A stretch of DNA of 64,000 bases from Halomonas cupida (GCF_900142755.1 NZ_FRCA01000005.1:186001-250000), one strand, 5' to 3'; shown: positions 26,408-35,816, numbered from the stretch's first letter. The notes: generated by a model from the letters alone, not told the origin. Numbers and translations are program-made.

Positions 26408-27387
26408 GGCTCGATCCATGGATCCTGATCCCAGACAGCCTTGAGGCTGTCCTGACTGGCCTTCAGGGATGCGGCATATTCATCGCCATACAGCGGATCG
26501 AGGGGCATGTTGAGTCTGGCCAGTTCGGCCTCGAATTCGGGGTTCTCGATGACCTCACGGGTCACCTCGAGCAACCGGGCATAGACGTCATCCGGTACTC
26601 CGGCAGGCAATGCCAGTCCTCTGGATGCAGAAGACACCACCTCGTAGCCCTGCTCCGCACCAGTCGGCACATCGGCAATCGCCTCCATGCGCTGGTTCGA
26701 CCACACCGCCAGACCACGCACCTCACCTTCATTGATATGGGCAGCGGCTTCCGACATGTTGCCTTCGAAGGCGTCGATATGACCGCCGAGCAACGCTGCT
26801 GTCGCTTCGGCATTACCATTGAAGGACACGAAGTTGAGGTCGATTCCCGCTGCAGCGGCAAAGTTGAGCGCGGCAAGATGGTCATCACCACCCACTCCCT
26901 CGTGGGACACGGTCACCGAACGTGGCTCCGCCCGCACCGCGGCCACCAGTTCCTCCAGCGACTGCCAGGGGCTATCCGCAGCCACGGCCAGTACACCGGG
27001 ATCAGTGACCACGTTGGCCAACGGCTGAAGGTCGTCCAGGCTGTAGCCAACGGTATCGGCGCGGGTAAAGGGATGTGTCTCCACCGAGGGTGAGTTGATC
27101 AAGCCAAGGGTGTAACCATCCGGATCAGCATTGGCCAAGTGCACCCAGCCCAGCTCGCCTCCCGCTCCCGGCTTGTTGACCACCACAACGCGCTGCCCCA
27201 GCGCTTCCTCAGCGTATTTGGCAAAGATCCGCGCCATGGTGTCGGTGCTGCCACCGGCGCCATAGGAAACGATCATCTGAATCGGCTTGTTCGGGTAATC
27301 CTCGGCCAGAGCGGACGGGGACACTCCCACGCTCAGCGCCAGCGCGGCAAGTGCCACGCCCCCACAACGGGAAATCGAAAGCTGCAT
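26404..27387 (-). CDS. tctC: Tripartite tricarboxylate transporter, solute receptor TctC (set 1)
   Basis: Periplasmic binding protein, about 327 residues. A signal peptide (MQLSISRCGGVALAALALSV...SALA) is followed by the TctC core 'DYPNKPIQMIVSYGAGGSTD' and 'VVVVNKPGAGGELGWVHLAN', plus 'GYEVVSSASRGLALPAGVPD'. Ligand unknown. The start at 27387 has AGGAGAG 8 bases upstream. First gene of the operon tctC-tctB-tctA-PLP enzyme; divergent from a LysR gene across 222 bp. Confidence 0.95.
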   Translation of the reverse strand: MQLSISRCGGVALAALALSVGVSPSALAEDYPNKPIQMIVSYGAGGSTDTMARIFAKYAEEALGQRVVVVNKPGAGGELGWVHLANADPDGYTLGLINSPSVETHPFTRADTVGYSLDDLQPLANVVTDPGVLAVAADSPWQSLEELVAAVRAEPRSVTVSHEGVGGDDHLAALNFAAAAGIDLNFVSFNGNAEATAALLGGHIDAFEGNMSEAAAHINEGEVRGLAVWSNQRMEAIADVPTGAEQGYEVVSSASRGLALPAGVPDDVYARLLEVTREVIENPEFEAELARLNMPLDPLYGDEYAASLKASQDSLKAVWDQDPWIEP

Positions 27388-27609
27388 GGTGATGACTCTC
27401 CTGTCTTGCTGTTGTTCGAGCGGGTGTCCACAGGTATCGCCTACGACAGACATTGCTTACGTCAGACATTGATAGCCAGGCAACCCGCCAGTGAGTCTTT
27501 CGAGCCGTGCGTCTGCGGCATCAAATCACTATAGAAGCCTTGCAAAGATGAAAAAAAGCGAATTAATTTCACCTTTAAAGATTCGATAAATTCACCAAAG
27601 AGGCGATCA

Positions 27610-28536
27610 ATGTTGACGCTCAAGCAGTTGGAAAGCTTTGTACGGATCGTTGAGCTGGGTACCTTCGAGCGCGCCGCCCATCGCCTCAACACCACGCCTT
27701 CGACCATCTCCAAACGCATTGCCGAGCTGGAAGAAGCCACCGCGCTGACGCTGTTCGATCGCTCACGACGTGGCGCACAACTGACCGAGGACGGTGAACA
27801 GCTACTCGAACACGCCATGGCCACAGTGCATCAGGCGCAGAAGATCCTCGAGCTCAAGCACCAGCCCGCCCAGTTGCACCGCATCCGACTGGGGTTCACC
27901 GATCTCACCGCACTGACCTGGCTACCGGGCTTTCTCGCCACCTTCACCCAACAGCGCCCTGACGTACGGCTCGATATCACCATCGACATGAGTCGTACCC
28001 TGTATCAGCTGTTTCAGGATGGTGAGCTTGATCTGGTGGTGATTCCCGCCGACCAGGAAGCCTTTACCCAACCCGGCGTTGAGTCGCGACTAATCGATGA
28101 AGTCGAAATGGCCTTCATGGCCCGTCAGGGTCTGGTGCAGGAATCACAGCCCGTGGAACTGCGAGCCCTGGATGGCTACACCCTGATCAGTCAGGGAAAA
28201 CGCTCGGGGTTCGCTCAGCAGGTCAATCGCTGGCTGCATCAGCAGGGTACCGCTGGGGCGACACTGACCACCGACAACCTGCTGGCCCTGGTGGGCCTGG
28301 TGACCGCCGGACAGGGCATCAGTGTGCTACCGCATCGTTGTGTGGCCAATCTGGCGGGAGAAGACGTACTGGAAGTCATCGATACCGCGCCTTCTCTGCC
28401 GAGAATCGGCTATTACGCGGTGTTTCGTGACAACTCACGCCTGAAGCTGATGGAGACCCTCGCCCAACATCTGACCGAGGCGGCTGATTTCACTCAACCG
28501 TTCTTTCTGCGAGCATCGCCTGACCGAGAGCGCTGA
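27610..28536 (+). CDS. LysR family transcriptional regulator (set 1)
   Basis: About 308 residues with the LysR N-terminal winged HTH (LKQLESFVRIVELGTFERAA then 'TPSTISKRIAELEEATALTL') and a periplasmic-binding-protein-like effector domain (RIRLGFTDLTALTWLPGFLA). Divergent from tctCBA, so most likely its ligand-responsive activator. The 222-bp spacer has an AT-rich stretch near 27545-27595 where a promoter or LysR box would be expected. The stop codon lies inside a strong hairpin. Confidence 0.93.
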   Translation: MLTLKQLESFVRIVELGTFERAAHRLNTTPSTISKRIAELEEATALTLFDRSRRGAQLTEDGEQLLEHAMATVHQAQKILELKHQPAQLHRIRLGFTDLTALTWLPGFLATFTQQRPDVRLDITIDMSRTLYQLFQDGELDLVVIPADQEAFTQPGVESRLIDEVEMAFMARQGLVQESQPVELRALDGYTLISQGKRSGFAQQVNRWLHQQGTAGATLTTDNLLALVGLVTAGQGISVLPHRCVANLAGEDVLEVIDTAPSLPRIGYYAVFRDNSRLKLMETLAQHLTEAADFTQPFFLRASPDRER

Positions 28537-28552
28537 ACAACGCTCTCGGTCA
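28521..28552 (+). terminator. Perfect hairpin spanning the stop codon of LysR gene
   Basis: TGACCGAGAGCG (28521-28532) pairs perfectly with CGCTCTCGGTCA (28541-28552) around an 8-base loop that contains the TGA stop at 28534-28536. No T tract follows. It may protect the 3' end or act in Rho-aided termination. Confidence 0.6.
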
Positions 28553-28631
28553 AACGGGGGAGCAAATATGCGCCATGAGCGCAGGCACTTCGCTCGCTCT
28601 GGCTCAGGTGAACGCTACATCACTCACCGTG

Positions 28632-30407
28632 TCACTCGAGCAATGCCACCAGCGGTTTACCATCGAGCGTCGCTGTGTCGAGTCCCAACAATTGGGCGCA
28701 GGTTGCTCCAGCGCTATCCATACGCTGGATACCTGTGGAGGCATCGAACAATAATTGAGCACCAGCACGGACACCACGTCCGTTGAAAATCAACAAGCCA
28801 TGGTTGGAGGAGAAGGCGGTACTGGCCGACGGCACCTGAGGGCCATGGTTGGCACCGGCAGTCGTCACCCTGGCGATCGTATCGCCGCGCTCGTTGCTTC
28901 CCCAGACAAACCCCGGTGCATAGGCGAACAACACATCCCCCATATGTTCTCCCCAGTAACCCAGAACGCTGGCGTCCTGCTTCTTGACCGCTAGTGCTAC
29001 CACATTGCGCTCACCTTCCGGGGCGTCGACGTACCACGTTGTCAGGGCCTTGAGAATTCGGGTTTGTACCTTGGGGATATCGGATGCAGGTACCAGATCT
29101 CGATTGATGAAAACTTCCAGCCCACCGCGCTCATCCTTGAGAAAGGCTCTGCTGTGTTCTCGTACCGCTCGCCCTTGACTGTCTAGTGCACAGAGATCGA
29201 ACTCGGCCAGGCGTCGATGGATATCACATAGATAGCGGTTGGGTACATCACCATGGTCGGAGGCGAGCACTATTACCGTATCGTCACGCCGCCTTGCCAG
29301 TAGCTGTCCCACGACATCATCAAGAAGCTGGTAGGAGCGCCGGATGACATCCAGGTAGCGCGCCTGCTCCTCGGAGGAGAAGAACACCGATTCCGGATCG
29401 CAGTGTGCCAGGCAGGTGTGGTGCGTTTCGTCGTTCAGACGGAAGACTGTAGCGAACAACTGGAAGTCTTCGTCATCCAGCAACGTCAGCGCACTGTCGG
29501 CCAGCCACTCCAGTTGATAGCGGGCCTCGTCGAAGCTGGTCTCGAAATAGCGTGTATCCGGATCGGCCGATACCGTCCATTTTGAAATGAACGGCCCGTG
29601 GCGCTCGATCAGACGCTCAGCAAGCTCCGGCTGAGTACTCGATGGGGCCGGCGCGGTAATCTGCGATTGCAGCAGATCAATCCGCCGCTCATCAGGATCG
29701 TAGGCAAGCAGCTTGAAGCGTACCTGGCCAGTTGCCTGTTCCGTACTGCAAGGCAGCCAAGCGCTCCATTCATCGACACCCAGCGATACCTGGCACTCTC
29801 CCAGCGAGAGCACCAGTCGTGACTCACCATCTTGCGCCAGCATCACCGGTACCGGCTCGCTTCGATTGAAGGGAATCAGGGCATGATAGCCGTCAGCCGC
29901 TCGTTCGATGGCGAAACGGTTGTGCTTCTGGTGATGTGCCAGAGTACCACTCGGCGGCCAGCCCAATGCTTCAGTCTGTGGTATGTCCGGCCACTGGTCG
30001 AGATGAGTGCTGTGTAGGCAGGCTGGAGCCAGCTCCATTGGAGCTGGCCCGGCACCGCTCCAGAACGGCGCGAAACAGAAGTCACCTGCTCCGGACGGCT
30101 GCAACGTCTCGGGAAAGTGTACCAGGGCACAGCGTTGGCCAGCTGTCGACATAAGCTCAAGCAGGTGCCGAGTGCCGTAGGGTGAACGGCCTTGGCCAAC
30201 CCAACTGGTTCCTGGTGCCTGCCCCGTCAGAAAGCTGACGAAGTTGGTATCTCCCCAGGTCGAGATATAGGGCATCAAACGAGTTGCCCCTCCGTCGTCG
30301 CTCAGACGCTGAATGTTGGGTAGCACGCCTTCAGTGCGGAATCGCTCGACAAGCTCGGGTATCAATCCGTCGACACCCAGTAACAGGACTTTCGCCGCAT
30401 GGCTCAT
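28632..30407 (-). CDS. Alkaline-phosphatase-superfamily phosphodiesterase / nucleotide-pyrophosphatase-like protein
   Basis: About 591 residues. The N-terminal 'KVLLLGVDGLIPELVERF' with IQRLSDDGGATRLMPYISTW matches type I phosphodiesterase/nucleotide pyrophosphatase domains: the Asp binds metal and the following Thr/Ser region holds the nucleophile. 'VIVLASDHGDVPNRY' supplies the second metal-binding D-H. The C-terminal part ('GANHGPQVPSASTAFSSNHG') carries the last His. No signal peptide, so cytoplasmic. Start at 30407 has GGAGT upstream. Last gene of the set-2 operon. The substrate is unknown; a phosphonate, phosphate ester or sulfate-type ester of the imported acid is possible. Confidence 0.82.
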   Translation of the reverse strand: MSHAAKVLLLGVDGLIPELVERFRTEGVLPNIQRLSDDGGATRLMPYISTWGDTNFVSFLTGQAPGTSWVGQGRSPYGTRHLLELMSTAGQRCALVHFPETLQPSGAGDFCFAPFWSGAGPAPMELAPACLHSTHLDQWPDIPQTEALGWPPSGTLAHHQKHNRFAIERAADGYHALIPFNRSEPVPVMLAQDGESRLVLSLGECQVSLGVDEWSAWLPCSTEQATGQVRFKLLAYDPDERRIDLLQSQITAPAPSSTQPELAERLIERHGPFISKWTVSADPDTRYFETSFDEARYQLEWLADSALTLLDDEDFQLFATVFRLNDETHHTCLAHCDPESVFFSSEEQARYLDVIRRSYQLLDDVVGQLLARRRDDTVIVLASDHGDVPNRYLCDIHRRLAEFDLCALDSQGRAVREHSRAFLKDERGGLEVFINRDLVPASDIPKVQTRILKALTTWYVDAPEGERNVVALAVKKQDASVLGYWGEHMGDVLFAYAPGFVWGSNERGDTIARVTTAGANHGPQVPSASTAFSSNHGLLIFNGRGVRAGAQLLFDASTGIQRMDSAGATCAQLLGLDTATLDGKPLVALLE

Positions 30408-30438
30408 GGAATACTCCGTGTTGATGAAGGTGGGCCGA

Positions 30439-31587
30439 TCAAGCGATGCGATAGTGATCGATGACACTGCGGTCGATCTCGATGCCAAGACCAGGCTTGT
30501 CGAGTACTTCGACGTTGCCACGCCCGTTGAGCTGGAATTCGCCACCAATCAGTTGCTGGCGGAAAGGGTGAGCAGACTGGTCGTACTCGAGCATCGGCTC
30601 ATCAGGCGTCAACGACAGCGGTTGCGGTGGCAAGGTGGCAATGAATTGCACCGCCGCCGCCAGGCCAACACCGGAGCCCCAGACATGGGGAACCACGGGC
30701 ACATGCCAGGCCTGAGCCAGGGCAGCGATCCTCTGACATTCGGTCAATCCCCCGGCAGCACCGAGATCGGGCTGAATCACGTCCAGCGCACCCTCGCTGA
30801 TCAGATCCCGATAACCGATAGCGGAATACTCATTCTCACCGGCAGCAATCCAGGTCCGAGACATCCCCTTCAATTCGCGGTAACCGTGGCGATTCTCCGG
30901 GCTGAGAGGCTCCTCGAACAGGTGTACGCGAGTATCCTCCAGCTCCATCAAAATGCGCCGAGCCGCTGGTACGCTGTAGGCACAGTTGGCGTCCATCATC
31001 AGCACGACATCGTCACCAACCGCCTCACGCACCGCGCGCATATCGCGAATATCCGCTTCAATGCCAAACCCCGTCTTGAGCTTCATCGCCCGATAGCCGT
31101 TGGACTGGTGACGAAGGGCCTCCTCAACCAACTCTTCGGGATATTGCCCACCCTCGCGACGGTAGAAGCCAGTCGCATAGGGCCGAATCTCGCTGCGAAA
31201 GGCACCACCCATCAGCCGGTGAATCGGTTGCCCCAGCGCCTTTCCGGCAAGATCCCACAGCGCGATATCGATCGCAGCAATACCAAACAGTGCAGCCCCT
31301 TTCTGTCCGTATGGGCGGGTATGGTTGTACATCGTTTCCCACAGCACCTGGCGATCAAGGACTGAGTGGCCGATCACCAGAGGTTTGAGCGCATGCTCCA
31401 CCACTGCCTGGGCCACCTGTGGTGGTTGCAGTCCATGATTGACACACTCCCCCCAGCCCACCAGGCCATCATCGGTGTGTATTTCGACCAACATTGCGGT
31501 GCGCTGGTGGACCCAGCCCTGTGAGAAGGCAAAAGGCTGTTCCAACGGTGCAGCCAGCACATGGGTCTTGAGATCGGTAATGATCAT
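30439..31587 (-). CDS. Mandelate racemase / muconate lactonizing enzyme family dehydratase
   Basis: Enolase-superfamily enzyme, about 382 residues. The barrel residues are in place: K169-L-K171 (AMKLKTGFG), D199-A-N201, E225-E226-P and G-E251-N-E253 as metal ligands, and H301 in PHVWGSG. The K-x-K plus His pair is the mandelate-racemase-type acid/base set. The superfamily dehydrates acid sugars or racemises and cycloisomerises carboxylates. Being in an operon with a carboxylate transporter, it probably starts breakdown of the imported hydroxy- or sugar-acid. Exact substrate unknown. Confidence 0.92.
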   Translation of the reverse strand: MIITDLKTHVLAAPLEQPFAFSQGWVHQRTAMLVEIHTDDGLVGWGECVNHGLQPPQVAQAVVEHALKPLVIGHSVLDRQVLWETMYNHTRPYGQKGAALFGIAAIDIALWDLAGKALGQPIHRLMGGAFRSEIRPYATGFYRREGGQYPEELVEEALRHQSNGYRAMKLKTGFGIEADIRDMRAVREAVGDDVVLMMDANCAYSVPAARRILMELEDTRVHLFEEPLSPENRHGYRELKGMSRTWIAAGENEYSAIGYRDLISEGALDVIQPDLGAAGGLTECQRIAALAQAWHVPVVPHVWGSGVGLAAAVQFIATLPPQPLSLTPDEPMLEYDQSAHPFRQQLIGGEFQLNGRGNVEVLDKPGLGIEIDRSVIDHYRIA

Positions 31588-31630
31588 GACATCTCGCTCA
31601 ACCAGTGAAAGAAATCGGAAAGCCCGGAAA

Positions 31631-33151
31631 TTACCTATTGATGGAGTGACTCAGGTCGCTACGGCATGTGGGCCCTGCTCGCCGCCTGGCAAGGGACGAC
31701 CATAGTGTCCAGATGAGGAACAGGCCGATCAGCACGAATAACGTTGTGGCAATGCCGCTATGAGTGAAGAATCCGAGGAAATCACCACGTTCGATCAACA
31801 GCCCACGACGCAGCGAGCTTTCCAGTTGAGGCCCCAGCACCATGCCGATTACCAACGGCGCCAGAGGGTAGCCTCCACAGCGCAAGGCGTAGGCAAGCAT
31901 TCCGGTCAACGCAGCAACCACCGCATCCAGAGGGTTGCCACGCACCGATACCGCACCGATGAAGCAGAACATCACGATGCCGGCCATCACATAGCCCCGC
32001 GGTAGCTTGAACAGATAGCGGAACAGTCCAATGGAAGGCTTGCTCAGGACCAACATGGCTACGTTGACGATGATCAGCACCACGAACAGCGCATAGACTG
32101 TCTGTGCCTGATCCACCATCAGCCGCACCCCGGGTGTAATGCCATGAATGACCATGGCTCCCATCATCATTGCCGTGACCACATCGCCAGGAATACCTAG
32201 TGCCAGGGTGGGGATGAAGGAACTACCGGTCACGGCATTGTTGGACGACTCCGAGGCAATGATTCCATCGGGCTCACCCTTGCCCAGCCGAGAACGACGG
32301 GGTGACAGCTTCTGTGCCACGGCGTAGCTGATGAAGGCCGACGTTGCTGCGCCGGTGCCCGGCAGTGCACCAATGAAGCTGCCGATGAACGAACCACGTA
32401 TCAGTTCAATCAAGCGGCGCAGGATCTCGCGAGGATGCGGGAAACGCAGGCTGGCTTCAGGAATGTTGGCGGCCTTGTCGTCGCGATCAGCAAGTCGCAT
32501 GAATACTTCCGACAGCGCAAAGGTACCCACGACCACCGGAATCAGATCGAAGCCGGAACTCAGGGCATAGCTGCCGAAAGTAAAGCGGTCGGCTCCAGTG
32601 ATGGAATCGGAACCCACCATCGAAAAGACGAACCCCATCATGCCGCACAGCAAACCTTTCAGAACGCTGCCCTGAGAGACTCCGACGATGCACAGCATCG
32701 CCAGACATACCAGTGCGAAGACCTCGATCGAGCCGAAATTGACAGCGAACCGGGCGAGCTGAGGGGCACAGAAGATCAGTAACACGCAGGAAAGCACGCC
32801 ACCGAAGAACGAAGCAAAAGTCGCCCAGCCCAGCGCTTCATCGACTCTTCCCTGTTGGGTCATGGGATAGCCATCGAATGTCGTTGCCGCGGACTGCGGA
32901 GTGCCGGGAGTATTGATCAGGATCGCCGTGATCGAACCGCCATAGACTGAGCCACAATAGACACCAATCAGCAGTGCCATGCTCATGATGGTGTCCATGC
33001 CGAAGGTAAACGGCAGAAAGATCGTCAACCCCACCACGGAACCCAGCCCGGGAAGACCGCCAATGATGATGCCGGCCCAGGTGCCGACCACGATCGCTAC
33101 CAGCACCTTCCAGGCAACGGCATCGCCTACCGCCGCTAATATCACGTCCAT
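31631..33151 (-). CDS. tctA: Tripartite tricarboxylate transporter, large permease TctA (set 2)
   Basis: About 506 residues, twelve hydrophobic segments. 'GTWAGIIIGGLPGLGSVVGL', 'YCGSVYGGSITAILINTPG', 'SESSNNAVTGSSFIPTLALG' and 'VIHGITPGVRLM' are TctA signatures. It is diverged from set 1. ATG 33151 follows the tctB stop by one base (TGATATG), a coupling arrangement; GTG 33166 would add five residues. The enolase-superfamily gene follows 43 bp downstream. Confidence 0.95.
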   Translation of the reverse strand: MDVILAAVGDAVAWKVLVAIVVGTWAGIIIGGLPGLGSVVGLTIFLPFTFGMDTIMSMALLIGVYCGSVYGGSITAILINTPGTPQSAATTFDGYPMTQQGRVDEALGWATFASFFGGVLSCVLLIFCAPQLARFAVNFGSIEVFALVCLAMLCIVGVSQGSVLKGLLCGMMGFVFSMVGSDSITGADRFTFGSYALSSGFDLIPVVVGTFALSEVFMRLADRDDKAANIPEASLRFPHPREILRRLIELIRGSFIGSFIGALPGTGAATSAFISYAVAQKLSPRRSRLGKGEPDGIIASESSNNAVTGSSFIPTLALGIPGDVVTAMMMGAMVIHGITPGVRLMVDQAQTVYALFVVLIIVNVAMLVLSKPSIGLFRYLFKLPRGYVMAGIVMFCFIGAVSVRGNPLDAVVAALTGMLAYALRCGGYPLAPLVIGMVLGPQLESSLRRGLLIERGDFLGFFTHSGIATTLFVLIGLFLIWTLWSSLARRRAGPTCRSDLSHSINR

Positions 33152-33152
33152 A

Positions 33153-33590
33153 TCAAACAACCCCACTGGTCAGTAATGACGGCAGCCGGATCAGCAGCAC
33201 GTGATGGAAAAGGAACCACAGACCACCGGCAATCAAGGTAGTGGCCAGCATCAGGGGCAAAGGGCGGCGCACTCGAAACAACCATAGTGTCAGTGCCACC
33301 AGCGGCAGCGAAGGCAGCAGAAACCCTATATGTTTCATCGCCAGGGCCGCCGCCAATACCGCCATCATCAATAGCGGTAACGGTGAAAATGATAGCGCTA
33401 CAGTCGGCGCACCTTTGACCAACTCGGTAACCGCGATCAACACCGCAACCAGACACCAGATAGACAACACCACGCGTGGCACCAGCATCGCGTCGGACGG
33501 CCCGTTCCAGGCAGCCACTGACAACCCGGCACCAACTCCCAATAGCGCCAATGCCAGCAGCAATCGAGGACGTATCAGAGAGGTGGACAT
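33153..33590 (-). CDS. tctB: Tripartite tricarboxylate transporter, small permease TctB (set 2)
   Basis: About 145 residues with four hydrophobic segments (LLLALALLGVGAGLSVAAW, 'VVLSIWCLVAVLIAVTELV', 'LLMMAVLAAALAMKHIGFLL', LMLATTLIAGGLWFLFHHVL). This is the TctB pattern, set by position and topology. ATG at 33590 has AGGAGAAG 7 bases upstream. The stop is coupled to tctA. Confidence 0.88.
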   Translation of the reverse strand: MSTSLIRPRLLLALALLGVGAGLSVAAWNGPSDAMLVPRVVLSIWCLVAVLIAVTELVKGAPTVALSFSPLPLLMMAVLAAALAMKHIGFLLPSLPLVALTLWLFRVRRPLPLMLATTLIAGGLWFLFHHVLLIRLPSLLTSGVV

Positions 33591-33622
33591 GGAATCTTCT
33601 CCTGAAGGGATGGACCCAATTG

Positions 33623-34552
33623 TCACTGCATCAGACCCGTGTCTCTCAGCACCTGCTGATTCGCTTCAAAACGCTGCTGGACGAAGGCCTTGAAGTCGTC
33701 AGGACCGAGGTAGGCAATATCCGCCTTGGCTCTCTCGGCAAACTCCAGGAAGTGGTCGGACTCGAGAGTCTCCTTGCATGCCTCTGCATACTGCGACGCC
33801 CGTTCCTCAGAGATTCCTTGAGGTGCCACTACGCCTTGCCATACGGCAAACTCCATTGATGGCAGTCCAAGCTCCTGTATTGCTGGAACATCCTCGTAGC
33901 CCTCAACACGCTGATCGGCAAACACCGCGAGCGGCCGCAGATCATAGTTCTCGAGGATCGTTTCGGTATCTGCCATCACCTGTATCTCGTCACCAGCAAG
34001 AGCGTTCATTGCTGGTCCGGACCCACTGTAGGGCACGTGTTCAGCCTTCAGATCGCTATTGGCCACCAGTGCCGCCATCGCCAGATGTGGCAGCGTGCCA
34101 GGCCCTGAAGAGCCATACAGGAACGGGTACTCCTGTGATGCATCGGCCAACTGCTGGAAGGACTCAATGTCGGAAGACTTCGACACCATCAGGAACATCG
34201 GATTCGAGACCGTGCGACAAATGTAGGTAAAGCTGTCCGGGCCATAGGGCAGATTCTTGAGCGACGGCTGAATGGTCAGAGCACCAGCCGGTTCGTATCC
34301 GATGATATTGGGGTTACCCTCGTTATCGGCGACTTCGGCGGTACCTACCGTGGCACTAGCACCCGCCACATTGCGCACCACCGACGTGACCCCCATCTGT
34401 TGCGAGAAGACTGGCTCGAAGCTACGCGCGACGATGTCTGTTGCCCCGCCAGCCGCGAAGGGGACGACGATATCCAGAGTGTCCGCAGCCACTGCCGTAT
34501 GCACAGTACCTATCAGTGTCAGCGCAGCCAGGGAATAACGCAGAGTCTTCAT
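33623..34552 (-). CDS. tctC: Tripartite tricarboxylate transporter, solute receptor TctC (set 2)
   Basis: Periplasmic receptor, about 309 residues. Signal peptide MKTLRYSLAALTLIGTVHTA (cleaved after AVAA), then LDIVVPFAAGGATDIVARSF and 'YGSSGPGTLPHLAMAALV'. Start 34552 has GGAG 7 bases upstream. Two perfect palindromes lie 13 and 112 bp upstream, so the operon tctC-tctB-tctA-enolase-phosphodiesterase is almost certainly under the LacI-family gene at 34797. Confidence 0.95.
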   Translation of the reverse strand: MKTLRYSLAALTLIGTVHTAVAADTLDIVVPFAAGGATDIVARSFEPVFSQQMGVTSVVRNVAGASATVGTAEVADNEGNPNIIGYEPAGALTIQPSLKNLPYGPDSFTYICRTVSNPMFLMVSKSSDIESFQQLADASQEYPFLYGSSGPGTLPHLAMAALVANSDLKAEHVPYSGSGPAMNALAGDEIQVMADTETILENYDLRPLAVFADQRVEGYEDVPAIQELGLPSMEFAVWQGVVAPQGISEERASQYAEACKETLESDHFLEFAERAKADIAYLGPDDFKAFVQQRFEANQQVLRDTGLMQ

Positions 34553-34564
34553 GACAAGCTCCAT

Positions 34565-34582
34565 TTTCGTAGCGCTACGAAA
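34565..34582. promoter_or_regulatory. LacI-family operator O1 (next to tctC start)
   Basis: TTTCGTAGCGCTACGAAA is an 18-bp perfect palindrome with the central CG step usual for LacI/GntR-type operators. It lies 13 bp upstream of the tctC start, where binding would block elongation or initiation. Confidence 0.85.
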
Positions 34583-34663
34583 TTGATTTATTATTTCAGC
34601 CGCCCGGACTCAAAAGCTTTCTTGCGACTGATACGAAACATGAACGTGCTGAAATGCTCACTC

Positions 34664-34679
34664 ATCGTAGCGCTACGAT
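34664..34679. promoter_or_regulatory. LacI-family operator O2
   Basis: ATCGTAGCGCTACGAT is a 16-bp perfect palindrome sharing the 14-bp core TCGTAGCGCTACGA with O1. Centres are 98 bp apart, suited to repression by looping. O2 is 118 bp upstream of the lacI-like start, so it may also serve autoregulation. Confidence 0.85.
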
Positions 34680-34796
34680 TTTTATTGTACAATCGGCATC
34701 CATCATCCATTCGTCGCAGTTCTGGCTCGACTGGCAAGAGGTCAGAGACTGGCGAACAATGCTTGAATAAACGGAGTCGGATAAGGATCGAGAATA

Positions 34797-35816
34797 GTGG
34801 CTAGACGCAGACGCGGTTCACAACGAGTCACCATGGAAGAAGTCGCACAGCTGGCAGATGTCTCGCCGAGCACTGTTTCTCTCTATCTGCGACGTCCCGA
34901 CGAAGTGTCCTCGCGACGTGCCGAGAAGATCCAGGCGGCAATTGATCGCCTGGGTTATCTGCCCAACACCATGGCGGGCGGGCTGGCCTCGTCTCGTTCC
35001 AACGTCATTGGTGTGATCGTGCCGACCATCACCAACTCGTTCTTCTCGGCAACCCTCGAAACGCTCGAGCGACACCTGCGTGCTGCCGGCTATCAATTGC
35101 TGATCGGCAATACCGAATTCGACGAGCTCCGTGAGGAGGAACTGATTCGGTCGATCATGAGCTGGAACCCGGCCGGGCTGGTCCTGACGGGCTTTCAGCA
35201 CACCCGCAAGTCACTCTCGCTACTGACTCAGAGCGACATTCCGGTGGTCGAGATGTGGGATTATGGCAAACAGGGACTGGACATGGTGGTCGGCTTCTCC
35301 CACCAGACTATTGGTCGTCTGGTCGCCGAACACATGGTCCACAAAGGTTATCGGCACACAGCCTTTCTCAGCACCAACTTCCAACGCGACGTACGTGCCG
35401 CTGACCGCTACCAGGGGTTTCGCAACGTGATGGAAGCCGCCGGTGGCCAGGTACAGCTGCGTGAGCTCGTCGGGCGTAGCAACACCGAGGAAACCGGCCA
35501 GCTATTGCGCGACCTGATGGCAGAGCGGCCCGACATTGACGCGATCTGCTGTTCCAACGATATGGTCGCACTGGGAGTGATGTTCGAATGCCAGCGGCAG
35601 GGCTGGTCAATTCCCGACCGGGTTGCCATCGCTGGCTTTGGCAACCAGGACTTCACCGCCAGCACCGTGCCACCAATGACCACCGTTGACCCTCCGCGTG
35701 AGGAGATCGGACGTCACATCGCCCGACTACTGCTTGCTCGCCTCAAGAACGATCTACCCGACGCGGAGAAACAGCTCGATCTTGGCGTGCGTCTAGTCAT
35801 TCGAGAGAGCTCATAG
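34797..35816 (+). CDS. LacI/GntR-type (LacI family) transcriptional repressor
   Basis: About 339 residues. The LacI HTH reads VTMEEVAQLADVSPSTVSLY followed by the hinge 'LGYLPNTMAGGLASSRSNVI'. The sensor domain has 'GVIVPTITNSFFSATLETLE' and 'AIAGFGNQDFTASTVPPMTT', close to gluconate-type GntR repressors. Divergent from the set-2 operon with two identical-core operators in between. Inducer probably the imported acid or a product. GTG start with AGGAT upstream. Confidence 0.94.
   Translation: MARRRRGSQRVTMEEVAQLADVSPSTVSLYLRRPDEVSSRRAEKIQAAIDRLGYLPNTMAGGLASSRSNVIGVIVPTITNSFFSATLETLERHLRAAGYQLLIGNTEFDELREEELIRSIMSWNPAGLVLTGFQHTRKSLSLLTQSDIPVVEMWDYGKQGLDMVVGFSHQTIGRLVAEHMVHKGYRHTAFLSTNFQRDVRAADRYQGFRNVMEAAGGQVQLRELVGRSNTEETGQLLRDLMAERPDIDAICCSNDMVALGVMFECQRQGWSIPDRVAIAGFGNQDFTASTVPPMTTVDPPREEIGRHIARLLLARLKNDLPDAEKQLDLGVRLVIRESS

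Noticed and set aside
24374..34552. Possibility that tct sets 1 and 2 are one tandem duplication
   Set aside because: TctA signatures and associated enzymes and regulators differ too much for a recent duplication.
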